NCBI GenBank assembly: GCA_947446885.1 | Contig: CANFHZ010000004.1 | Location: 1-57,243 of the forward strand | Source: Comamonadaceae bacterium | Lineage (GTDB): Bacteria; Pseudomonadota; Gammaproteobacteria; Burkholderiales; Burkholderiaceae_C | Length of the DNA: 57,243 nucleotides | Reading direction: 5' to 3' | Shown here: positions 50,777 to 57,243 of the stretch, piece by piece | Numbering within the stretch: position 1 is the stretch's first letter | Layout: each line of letters opens with the position of its first letter | Program-made: the position numbers and the translations under genes | Notes under the pieces: generated by a model | Database searches by the model: none | Told to the model about the DNA's origin: nothing | The model's input: the letters and a program-made list of their open reading frames with translations, nothing else

Positions 50777-52166
50777 TGCTTCAGACCTGTTCAATTTGGG
50801 GAATGCGGCCGTCGTAGCGCCAGCGGGTCATGGCAAAACCGAGATCATCGCCAATGTAGCGGCCTTGGGCCAACGAGCTTTGATCCTGACTCACACGCAC
50901 GCGGGGGTCCACGCCATTCGCTCACGCCTCAAGCGCCTTGGAGTACCCCGAGCTCGAGTCGCCGTTGACACTATCGCAGGGTGGTGCATGCGATATTCCC
51001 ATGCGTTCCCCGGAATTGCAAAGCCTCCCGCATGCATGCCACAAGGCGCCGCCGAATGGGATCAGCTCTACCGGGGCGCTCGATTGACCTTGAATGTCGC
51101 TGCCGTCCGCACGGTGATTGCCTCATCCTATGACCGAATCCTGATCGACGAATACCAGGACTGCGGCAGCGTGCAGCACGAGTTGGCGACAGAACTTGCG
51201 CGCATTGTCCCGACACTAATCTTTGGCGACCCCATGCAAGGCATCTTCGAATTCGCCGGGGCCGCTCTGCGCTGGGATGTTGACATCCATCCGCTGTTCC
51301 CATTCGCAGGAACCCTTGAAACACCCCACCGTTGGGCGGGTAAGAACCCCGCCCTGGGACACTGGATCTCGGAAACACGCGAGAAACTTCTGGCGGGTAA
51401 GCCCATCGACCTGGCCGATCCACGAATTACGTTCAAACAGTCCAACGACGCATTTGATTTGGGGGTCCTGTTCGAGGGCATGGATGGCAAAGAGGGCAGC
51501 TTTGCAGCCCTTCATTGCAACAAGACCATTTGCTATCGATTGGCGAAGGCAGCTGGTGGCGGCTACCAGGCGATTGAAGAAGTAGCCGCCGGCCGTCTTC
51601 GGAAATTTGCAGGCCTCTGGGATCAGGCATCGGACGGCGCAGGACGACTTGAGGCCATTACAAGCCTACTACTCGATAGCTTCTCGATCAAGGCACCGGC
51701 AAATGGCGTTGACGTCGATCCAGAGGATGCCGAACTCGAAACCGTATTGCGAGAGATTGAGATAACCCTCGATGTCGGCAACGGCGCTGAAGCTGCGGCT
51801 CAGATCATGGTTCTTACCCGAAAGCATTCGCGTTGGAAACTATTCCGCAGTGAGTTATGGCGCGATGCTGAGCGAGCTGCGACAGAGATCGCGAATGGCC
51901 GTGCAGAGTCAATGGACAACGCAATCACAAACGTGCGTCAGCGAGTCAGCATGTCGGGACGCAAGTTGCCCAAGCGAACTGTTTCAACTCCTCTGCTTTT
52001 GAAGGGTTTGGAATTCGACCACGTAGTGATTCCTGACGCATCACATTTCGCGACACAACAATATTCACAAGCGAAGCTTTTTTATGTGGCGATTTCGCGA
52101 GCGACGAGGAGCCTAACTATCAGCGCTCCTAATCGCTGGATAACATTGCCGCCTCCGAGCATTTAG
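50769..52166 (+). CDS. gajB: UvrD-like helicase (GajB-like, Gabija defence)
   Basis: 465 residues. Helicase motif I is APAGHGKTE (17-25), motif II LIDEYQD (Asp127, Glu128), motif III GDPMQGIFEF, and motif VI FYVAISRATRSLTIS. The superfamily 1 fold is shorter than UvrD itself and close to GajB length. In Gabija, GajB senses DNA ends or termini and activates GajA. Its coupling to the OLD nuclease gene supports the system call; subtype is not certain. Confidence 0.85.
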   Translation: MPNASDLFNLGNAAVVAPAGHGKTEIIANVAALGQRALILTHTHAGVHAIRSRLKRLGVPRARVAVDTIAGWCMRYSHAFPGIAKPPACMPQGAAEWDQLYRGARLTLNVAAVRTVIASSYDRILIDEYQDCGSVQHELATELARIVPTLIFGDPMQGIFEFAGAALRWDVDIHPLFPFAGTLETPHRWAGKNPALGHWISETREKLLAGKPIDLADPRITFKQSNDAFDLGVLFEGMDGKEGSFAALHCNKTICYRLAKAAGGGYQAIEEVAAGRLRKFAGLWDQASDGAGRLEAITSLLLDSFSIKAPANGVDVDPEDAELETVLREIEITLDVGNGAEAAAQIMVLTRKHSRWKLFRSELWRDAERAATEIANGRAESMDNAITNVRQRVSMSGRKLPKRTVSTPLLLKGLEFDHVVIPDASHFATQQYSQAKLFYVAISRATRSLTISAPNRWITLPPPSI

Positions 52167-52360
52167 GAATTTATTGCTGGCGAATTTGCGAAAGATCCTT
52201 GGCGACCTTGTAATGCAAAAAGGTGTCTTTAGCAAAGTTTGTTGTTGTATGCGCGGTCATTAAAAACGCGTTTCTCGTTACGCGAGAACTGTATCTGGTG
52301 AATACTCGCGACTGACTCAACCCAGATGTAGCCCTCGCACTCAAAAACGTCAACAAAATT

Positions 52361-53056
52361 TTACAAAAGGGAAAGGTTGGACGTTTCCGAGCTCGCCTTT
52401 TTGGACCGAGGCTCCTCTGCCCGCGCGCGCAACTTGTCTGCACTAAACGGCACCATGAAGTCTCCAATTGGTCCACTGCCCTCAATCCAATCCTGGTAAC
52501 GGTCGGGCGGCAAGATAGCCACCATGCGTTTTTCGTCGGTGGGCTTGTGGAACTGGTTCATCAACGGATGAGTATCAGCGTTGATGGTGAGCATGGTGAA
52601 GCTAAAAGCCCAGCCGTTTTTGGGCTCCTTCCAGCTGGACCACAGACCTGCAATCCCGATTGGGCAGCCATCCACATGCCCCACCCGCGTAGCAACGGCG
52701 CGGCCGCTGCGCCAGTCCGGTTCGTAGAACGCATCCACTGGAATGATGCATCGCTGGTTACGCTTGAAAGCCTCCCTAAAACTGGGCTTTTGAGACGCCG
52801 TCTCACTGCGGCAGTTGTAGGTGCTTTTGGTGATCTTGGTGTCCGTGGCCCAATGCGGTACCAACCCAAACAGACCGTTGACTGCGTGCGCCGCAGGTAC
52901 TGCCCCATCACCAACGTCCGCATGCGGGTGCTTACAAATGAAAGCGCCCAGGTAGCCCGGCCACATGTCTAGCTTGCCGTCCTCCGCAGGCGGCTGCACT
53001 GCGAAGACTTTGAGGAAATTTTCCCGTTCCTTCAGAGCTTGGTAATGGCTGCACAC
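52361..53056 (-). CDS. SRAP-family abasic-site protein (YedK/HMCES-like)
   Basis: 231 residues from GTG 53056, chosen because the next codon gives the catalytic Cys2 (MCSHYQALKE) and AAGGAACAG lies ahead of it. Other conserved residues: Asn/Glu in YNCRSETASQ, Glu in DAFYEPDW, and the active-site His in NQFHKPTDEKRM. SRAP proteins form a thiazolidine crosslink with abasic sites in single-stranded DNA. The promoter has -35 TTGAAG and -10 TATAGT with a LexA box exactly between them, so it is SOS-controlled. Confidence 0.9.
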   Translation of the reverse strand: MCSHYQALKERENFLKVFAVQPPAEDGKLDMWPGYLGAFICKHPHADVGDGAVPAAHAVNGLFGLVPHWATDTKITKSTYNCRSETASQKPSFREAFKRNQRCIIPVDAFYEPDWRSGRAVATRVGHVDGCPIGIAGLWSSWKEPKNGWAFSFTMLTINADTHPLMNQFHKPTDEKRMVAILPPDRYQDWIEGSGPIGDFMVPFSADKLRARAEEPRSKKASSETSNLSLL

Positions 53057-53077
53057 AGTGCCTGTTCCTTCCGGTTG

Positions 53078-53106
53078 ACTATACTGTATTAATGTACAGT
53101 CTTCAA
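53078..53106 (-). promoter_or_regulatory. Promoter of the SRAP gene
   Basis: Leftward: TTGAAG (53106-53101), a 17-base spacer, TATAGT (53083-53078). Predicted start about 53070, giving a short leader with AAGGAACAG before GTG 53056. The spacer is filled by the LexA box. Confidence 0.65.
53084..53099. promoter_or_regulatory. LexA box between the SRAP gene and umuD
   Basis: CTGTATTAATGTACAG fits the LexA consensus CTGT-N8-ACAG perfectly. It overlaps the umuD start codon (ATG 53092) and lies in the SRAP promoter spacer, so one operator would repress both divergent genes until the SOS response. Confidence 0.85.
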
Positions 53107-53532
53107 TCTTTCGACGTCCCGGTCCTTGCCGCGAACATCCCCTTAACGGTATCACTCATTCGCGGCCATGTGCAAGCCGGTTTTCCCTCGCCAGCCGAAG
53201 ATCTGGGCGCACAGCGCATTGACCTGGCACAGTTGCTGATCAAACACTCTCAAGCCACCTATTTTCTTCGTGCCAGCGGCCACTCTATGACTGAGGTCGG
53301 TATCTTTGACGGGGACATCCTGGTGGTGGACCGCGCCATCAAACCGCGCAACACCCACATCGTGATCGCCATCGTGGACGGGGACTTCACGGTAAAGGTG
53401 CTGAGCCAGCGCGTCGGACGCATCAAGCTCAAATCTGCCAACCCCACCTACCCTGACATCACACCAAAAGATGGGCAGACGATTGAGATATGGGGCGTGG
53501 TTACCAGCACCATCAAGCAATTCAATGTTTGA
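53092..53532 (+). CDS. umuD: UmuD-like SOS mutagenesis protein
   Basis: 146 residues. The self-cleavage site is Ala29-Gly30 in VQAGFPSPAED; the Ser-Lys dyad is Ser65 (ASGHSM) and Lys102 (FTVK). Activated UmuD' joins UmuC to form translesion polymerase V. The only in-frame start is ATG 53092, inside the LexA box; a -10-like TATACT at 53080-53085 would place the transcript start at about the ATG, so the mRNA may be leaderless. umuC follows but is broken. Confidence 0.9.
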   Translation: MYSLQSFDVPVLAANIPLTVSLIRGHVQAGFPSPAEDLGAQRIDLAQLLIKHSQATYFLRASGHSMTEVGIFDGDILVVDRAIKPRNTHIVIAIVDGDFTVKVLSQRVGRIKLKSANPTYPDITPKDGQTIEIWGVVTSTIKQFNV

Positions 53533-53544
53533 GAGGAGACGGCT

Positions 53545-53586
53545 GTGTACGCATTGGTCGACGGCAACAACTTCTACGTTAGCTGA
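53545..53586 (+). pseudogene. umuC: umuC, 5' fragment interrupted by a mobile cassette
   Basis: After GAGAGGAGAC, GTG 53545 starts MYALVDGNNFYVS, the invariant N-terminus of UmuC/Y-family polymerases, and then TGA. The normal next codon is Cys (TGC); the sequence departs right after AGCTG. The rest of umuC is absent from the window. The DNA that follows is the recombinase cassette, so it inserted here. Confidence 0.88.
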
Positions 53587-53650
53587 TCTGACTTGATTCA
53601 AATGTTAGTAGTATTTAGCAATGTCTCCCTGCCTTTTTGACTTCGGATTC

Positions 53651-53669
53651 CTCGTCTCTTTGAGACGAG
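53651..53669. repeat. Perfect stem-loop at the cassette's left end
   Basis: CTCGTCTC, TTT, GAGACGAG: an 8-bp stem with a three-base loop, 65 bases inside the cassette and 28 bases before its first gene. No U-run follows; it may be a recombinase or regulatory site. Confidence 0.6.
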
Positions 53670-53696
53670 TAGCGGGTGGGGGTCTGGGGGAGGACG

Positions 53697-53993
53697 ATGC
53701 CTGTTGATAACTCTGAATTGGTCCGTTGGCAGTCGCTCGATGCTGCCATGGTGCTGAGAGCTCTGGCCGACTATGCGAAGGAAGATCCCACGTATGTGCC
53801 GCGCCTCAATACACGGTCTTCGCGCTGGCATGTCTCTGTGGCTGGCAACGACTTCGAAATCCTTTGTACGGGGCCCAAGTTCTGGGATGGGCGGGCCGAT
53901 TGCGGGGGTGGTGGCGCACTGGACTTGGCGATGCACCTGTTTGGTATGAATTTCAAGAAAGCGGCTCACTTGCTTGTGGAGCGCAATTTATGA
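53697..53993 (+). CDS. Small zinc-ribbon-like (primase-type) protein of the cassette
   Basis: 98 residues from ATG 53697 after GGGGGAGGACG. The end FEILCTGPKFWDGRADCGGGGALDLAMHLF resembles the N-terminal CHC2/DUF3991-type module of DNA primases and TOPRIM proteins (…GGGGxxDLxMHLxGxxFxxA…), with only two cysteines kept. The protein ends right after this module. It overlaps the recombinase start (ATGA), so the two are made together. Confidence 0.55.
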   Translation: MPVDNSELVRWQSLDAAMVLRALADYAKEDPTYVPRLNTRSSRWHVSVAGNDFEILCTGPKFWDGRADCGGGGALDLAMHLFGMNFKKAAHLLVERNL

Positions 53994-55141
53994 AGTTGTT
54001 GTTCTCGACCCAGGATTTGGAAATCGGTGGCAGGACGCTTGAAGGCTTCCCGCTGTTGCTTGATGACGACTGTTTGCCCCTGCAGCCAGCACAGAACTTT
54101 CTCTTGCATGCACTGCTGGACAGTGGCTCAGCGCGCAGCAAATTGACCTGGGAAGCGGTTGGGCGCCGTCTCTATGACTACTTTGCGTTTCTCAATGCCA
54201 ATGGCCTCCAGTGGGATCAAACAGATGCACCGGTGGGCACATTGCCATTAAGCCGTTATCGAGACTGGGCCGCCGGGGAGTTGCATCTCTCCCCGAGAAC
54301 AATTAACAAGCGGCTTGCTTTGGTTGTTCGCTTCTATGAGTGGGCATGCCGCAAGGGGCACATTGGCGATTTGCCTTTTTCCTACCGACAGGTCAGAGCG
54401 CATCACAAGCAAGGCATGTTGGCGCATGTAAAAAAGGACGCGCAGATGGTTGAGCGGGCATCGGTATTGTTGCGGGAATATCGGTCACCCATAAAATTTC
54501 TCACCAGTGATCAAGTGCAGGTTTGCCGAGAGCATCTACCCAATCCAAGCCACCGCCTACTCTTCGAACTGATGCTGCGATCGGGTTTGCGATCCTGTGA
54601 GGCACGAACATTTCCTGCGCGATATGTTTTCAACCCTGCTGGCCGTAAGGACCTCGTTGCAGGCCAGGTAATCCGTGTCGACTTGAACCCGCAAGAGCTT
54701 TCAATCAAATTTGACAGGCCTCGTTCCGTCGATGTCCCCTGGCGATTGATGGAGGACATGAACGCGTACAAGAACTTGGAACGGGAGCTTCGGAAAAATC
54801 GATGTGACGTGGAGCCTGACGCGTTGGTGCTGAGCTCGTTCGGAACAGAGATGGCCAGGACTAGCGTTGTTGGCCTGTTCGGTGAGCTCTCCAAAAGAGT
54901 GGGGTTTCCAGTTACAGCCCACATGCTGCGCCACACCTATGCCACTTTTACACTGGCTGCGCTGCGTAAAAGCCCCGACTTCAGGGGGGAACCTTTGCTA
55001 TACGTGCGTGACCGCTTGGGACACTCAGACGTTCAGACCACTGCGGAATATCTGCACCTGATCAACCAGTTGGAGGCACAACTGGTACTTGCACATGAAG
55101 ACTTCATTGATGGAGTTTTCGGTGCTGGGGCCCATCCATGA
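53990..55141 (+). CDS. Tyrosine recombinase (first of the cassette, TnpA-like)
   Basis: 383 residues from ATG 53990; the frame is open further up but overlaps the zinc-ribbon gene. A SAM-like DNA-binding N-terminus (TINKRLALVVRFYEWACRKG) is followed by the catalytic domain with Arg in MLRSGLRSCEAR, HMLRHTYAT (His and Arg) and LGHSDVQTTAEYLHL (His and nucleophilic Tyr). All catalytic residues are present. Size and order match TnpA of Tn554-type elements. Confidence 0.88.
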   Translation: MKLLFSTQDLEIGGRTLEGFPLLLDDDCLPLQPAQNFLLHALLDSGSARSKLTWEAVGRRLYDYFAFLNANGLQWDQTDAPVGTLPLSRYRDWAAGELHLSPRTINKRLALVVRFYEWACRKGHIGDLPFSYRQVRAHHKQGMLAHVKKDAQMVERASVLLREYRSPIKFLTSDQVQVCREHLPNPSHRLLFELMLRSGLRSCEARTFPARYVFNPAGRKDLVAGQVIRVDLNPQELSIKFDRPRSVDVPWRLMEDMNAYKNLERELRKNRCDVEPDALVLSSFGTEMARTSVVGLFGELSKRVGFPVTAHMLRHTYATFTLAALRKSPDFRGEPLLYVRDRLGHSDVQTTAEYLHLINQLEAQLVLAHEDFIDGVFGAGAHP

Positions 55142-56802
55142 GAAAGCCAAAAGCTTATCTCGCGCTGGGGAACAGTCATGGCGACGGTCAGCAGGTGGAC
55201 CCCATGCAAGAGCGGTTAACCAATAGCGGCGCTGTCTTTGAGTTGGAAGTCAGCGCCACGGGACGCCGACGGGTGGACTTCGGTCCCCAATTGGGCAAGG
55301 GATTTGATTCTTGGGTCTGGGCCGGCCTTGATGTTCTGCACTCGTTCGTGAGTTCAGGAGCCGTTGCGCAGCGGACTGTCCTCAACTATGCGGGCGCGGG
55401 TTGGCCGCGGTGGCTCGACTATTTGGTGGCAACCCAGGGGCCAGCAGACCCTAAAGACTTGAGCACAGAACATGTGAAGGGGTTTGTGGACTGGCTCAGG
55501 CGAAGGTATCCATTCAGAACCAGTGCCCGTACGACGTACACCCAAGTCAAGCCAGTGCTAATTGCCATGTGCAATCTCGGCTTAGGGCCAAGTCGCCATG
55601 AGGGGCTCTTTCCCATCAAGGCCTTTGTTGGACGCGGCGGTCAGCGTCAAAGCCAAACGGCGCTATCCCAAGCCGAGACTCTGCGCCTGGCCCACGCTTT
55701 GAAAAACGACTTGATTGCCATCCACCGTGGCAAATTCACGGCTCCAGACTCGGAAGCCTTGACGGTGTCGTTTTTGGTAATTGCATTGCGAACCGGAATC
55801 AACACGACCCCATTGCTCGAAGCCACGAGAGATTGTCTCGCTCCAAATCCGCTTGTGCCCAACATGATGGTCATGCGAACTTTCAAACGACGGGGAAATG
55901 GTCAGCAGGTCAATCCTTTACGCAAATCCGATGACGGCGCCGGCAGCTCCGTTGTACCCATGGACGGAGTGGCCATATTGCAAGGCGTAATCGCCAGAAC
56001 GCAACATCTGGTCGCGCTGGTTCCGCCCAAACTTAGCGATCGCATTTGGCTGTATCAATCGCGCTCTCGCAGGAATCACGGAGAAGTGCTTGCGCTTTCA
56101 GAAGAGGCCCTGTCAACGCGAATCCGTAAATTTGTTAAGCGGCACCGGTTGCTGGGCGACGATGGAAAGCTGTTGGAGCCCACCCCCAGTCGTCTCCGAA
56201 AAACGATGGAATCGAAATTGTGGCGGCTGAGCGATGGCGATCTGGTTGCGGTGGCCGCTGCCATCGGCCATACACCGGATGTGGCGGATCAGCACTATTT
56301 GAACCTTACTGACGAGATGAAGGCTGATGCGGCGCTCTTCGTGGGACTTGCCTTGCCTGAGGTCTTGCGTGGCAATGGTGCCACCCAAAGCGTCGTACCG
56401 GTCTCGATCAGAAAGACAATTCAAAATACGCCGGTTGGACGATGTGCAAGCTCTCTTGAAGGCAAGCATGCGCCGAAAAATGGTATCGACCATTGCGACC
56501 GGTTTACCGAGTGTTTGACATGCCCAACTTATGTGGTGGTCGGCAGCGTCAAGGATTTGCATCGACTGTTCAGCTTTCAAAGGTTTCTTCAAGCTGAAAT
56601 TGACTACATGGCCGCGCCAGACCTTGCGGAGTGGCGTGACCACAAGCGCAAGTTGATCGACCTAATTGATCGATTCACCGCAGCGAAATTCCCCTGTTCC
56701 GTGGTTGATGCTGCAAAGGCACTGGCAGATAGCGCACCTCACCCATTCTGGGCCGCACGCATGACTGGCGTATCTCGCACTCGTGGAGGCATTCATGCTT
56801 GA
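55138..56802 (+). CDS. Tyrosine-recombinase-like protein (second of the cassette, TnpB-like)
   Basis: 554 residues, ATGA overlap with the first recombinase. Catalytic-domain landmarks are IALRTGINTTPLLEA (Arg), RLRKTMESKLW in place of HxxR, and AAAIGHTPDVADQHYLNL (His, Tyr). The second motif's His is replaced, so activity may depend on the partner. A cysteine cluster follows (GVRCASSLEGK-like, HCDRFTECLTCPTYVV), perhaps zinc-binding. The length and place fit TnpB of Tn554-like trios. Confidence 0.8.
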   Translation: MRKPKAYLALGNSHGDGQQVDPMQERLTNSGAVFELEVSATGRRRVDFGPQLGKGFDSWVWAGLDVLHSFVSSGAVAQRTVLNYAGAGWPRWLDYLVATQGPADPKDLSTEHVKGFVDWLRRRYPFRTSARTTYTQVKPVLIAMCNLGLGPSRHEGLFPIKAFVGRGGQRQSQTALSQAETLRLAHALKNDLIAIHRGKFTAPDSEALTVSFLVIALRTGINTTPLLEATRDCLAPNPLVPNMMVMRTFKRRGNGQQVNPLRKSDDGAGSSVVPMDGVAILQGVIARTQHLVALVPPKLSDRIWLYQSRSRRNHGEVLALSEEALSTRIRKFVKRHRLLGDDGKLLEPTPSRLRKTMESKLWRLSDGDLVAVAAAIGHTPDVADQHYLNLTDEMKADAALFVGLALPEVLRGNGATQSVVPVSIRKTIQNTPVGRCASSLEGKHAPKNGIDHCDRFTECLTCPTYVVVGSVKDLHRLFSFQRFLQAEIDYMAAPDLAEWRDHKRKLIDLIDRFTAAKFPCSVVDAAKALADSAPHPFWAARMTGVSRTRGGIHA

Positions 56803-57097
56803 TAGCTTCATACCCGGTGCGGACATACGCCGTGTGGTGCCTCCCGACCTAACCCAGGCAGTGGTAAGCCAAGTCACCGATGACCACGGCCATCTGCATG
56901 TGCTAAGCCGGTTTGGCGATGCACGGTGGGACCTTAGCCCCTACTTTGAGCAATCAAACGTGCCTGAGTCCATGAAGACCATTGTCTGGCCCATGGACAT
57001 ACCCTTGATGTTGCTAAACGATACTAAAGCAGCGCTTTACGCTTGGTTCAAAGAGGGGCGGCCAGGCTACCAAGCGGCGATCGCCAGAACCATCTGA
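56795..57097 (+). pseudogene. Third cassette gene, truncated by the IS
   Basis: 100 residues from ATG 56795, six bases after GGAGG and overlapping the second recombinase by eight bases. Reads LDSFIPGADIRRVVPPDLTQ … LYAWFKEGRPGYQAAIARTI and then TGA, whose three bases are the first bases of the IS terminus. The original C-terminus is lost. By position it is the TnpC-equivalent small accessory protein; sequence family not recognised. Confidence 0.6.
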
Positions 57098-57243
57098 ATC
57101 GCCCCGGGAATTGAGGAGGCTCCGAACTTTGAGAAGATGGAGCCATGAACAAGAGATTAAACAAATTTTCCCCGGAAGTCCGCGAACGAGCGGTGCGCCT
57201 GGTGCAGGAGCACCGCGGTGAGTACCCTTCGTTGTGGGCTGCT
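57095..57243 (+). mobile_element. IS3-family insertion sequence, 5' end (partial), inverted copy
   Basis: Exact inverted copy of bases 1-149: the element begins TGAATCGCCCCGGG and runs out of the window. The left-hand copy faces the opposite way. It supplies the stop codon of the truncated cassette gene. Confidence 0.85.
57145..57243 (+). CDS. IS3-family transposase OrfA, N-terminal fragment
   Basis: Thirty-three codons, identical to the fragment at the left end but reading rightward. It is preceded by GAGAAGATGGAGCC. The rest is outside the window. Confidence 0.8.
   Translation, partial: MNKRLNKFSPEVRERAVRLVQEHRGEYPSLWAA

Noticed and set aside
52171-52485. Small - strand frame overlapping the SRAP gene end
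   Set aside because: Unfavourable composition, no ribosome site, and overlap with the well-supported SRAP frame.
53726-53989. Upstream extension of the first recombinase
   Set aside because: It overlaps the 98-residue zinc-ribbon gene, which has the better start site and composition, and ATG 53990 overlaps its stop as ATGA.
1-57243. tRNA, rRNA or known riboswitch
   Set aside because: None recognised by eye on either strand; a covariance-model scan was not possible.

Overview
This 57 kb window looks like most of a conjugative plasmid (less likely an integrative conjugative element) from a betaproteobacterium, probably Burkholderiales/Comamonadaceae. That placement is an inference from moderately high GC, the mix of DUF1173, DUF932, TrbM and Stb-like plasmid genes, and the style of the genes; no rRNA, tRNA or chromosomal marker fixes it. 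Both ends are the same 149-bp terminus of an IS3-family element in opposite orientation, and each cuts a gene. The window is therefore either a segment between two inverted IS copies or a contig that stopped at them. No replication initiator is recognisable, so part of the replicon probably lies outside.

Layout. (1) 0.15-6.6 kb: an exported transglutaminase-like protein, then a signalling set made of a periplasmic molybdopterin-fold protein without cysteine, a hybrid histidine kinase and a convergent response regulator. (2) 6.8-29.7 kb, + strand: one long, mostly overlapping operon encoding a VirB/VirD4 type IVA secretion system (B2-B3-B4-B6-B5-B8-B9-B10-B11-D4), an LPD7-type protein, and then an R64-like type IVb thin pilus (two TcpQ-domain proteins, PilN, O, P, Q, R, S, V). 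(3) 29.7-36.8 kb, - strand: relaxosome protein, MOBP-type relaxase, VirB1 transglycosylase, Stb-like stability genes, TrbM, DUF1173 and others. (4) About 36.94-36.99 kb: a good oriT candidate, with an 18-bp palindrome and a TATCCTG|C nic-like site, followed by six GCGA repeats at exact 10-bp spacing. (5) 37.5-46.1 kb: a leading region whose genes nearly all point toward oriT (two toxin-antitoxin pairs, ssb, DUF932, a ParB-like protein and several unrecognised small proteins), with long structured non-coding repeats ahead of several gene groups. (6) 46.3-57.1 kb: cargo, comprising an exported nuclease, a leucine-rich-repeat protein, a zinc-ribbon protein, a Gabija-like defence pair (OLD nuclease plus UvrD-like helicase), an SOS module (SRAP protein, LexA box, umuD) and umuC broken after 13 codons by a multi-gene tyrosine-recombinase cassette, itself cut by the right-hand IS.

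How it fits together. The nic site predicts that the + strand is transferred, 5' end first, with 37-46 kb entering first. Genes there read leftward, so the incoming strand would be their template. This is the arrangement known from the F plasmid, where hairpin single-stranded promoters (Frpo) switch on leading genes in the recipient before the second strand is made. The repeated hairpin-rich leaders at 41.3-41.8, 42.86-42.93 and 45.6-46.1 kb are candidates for such elements, and the unknown small proteins beside them are candidates for early anti-defence or establishment factors. I consider this the most interesting part of the window. The thin pilus would help hold mating pairs together while the VirB channel transfers DNA; the sensor set beside virB2 could control the transfer operon.
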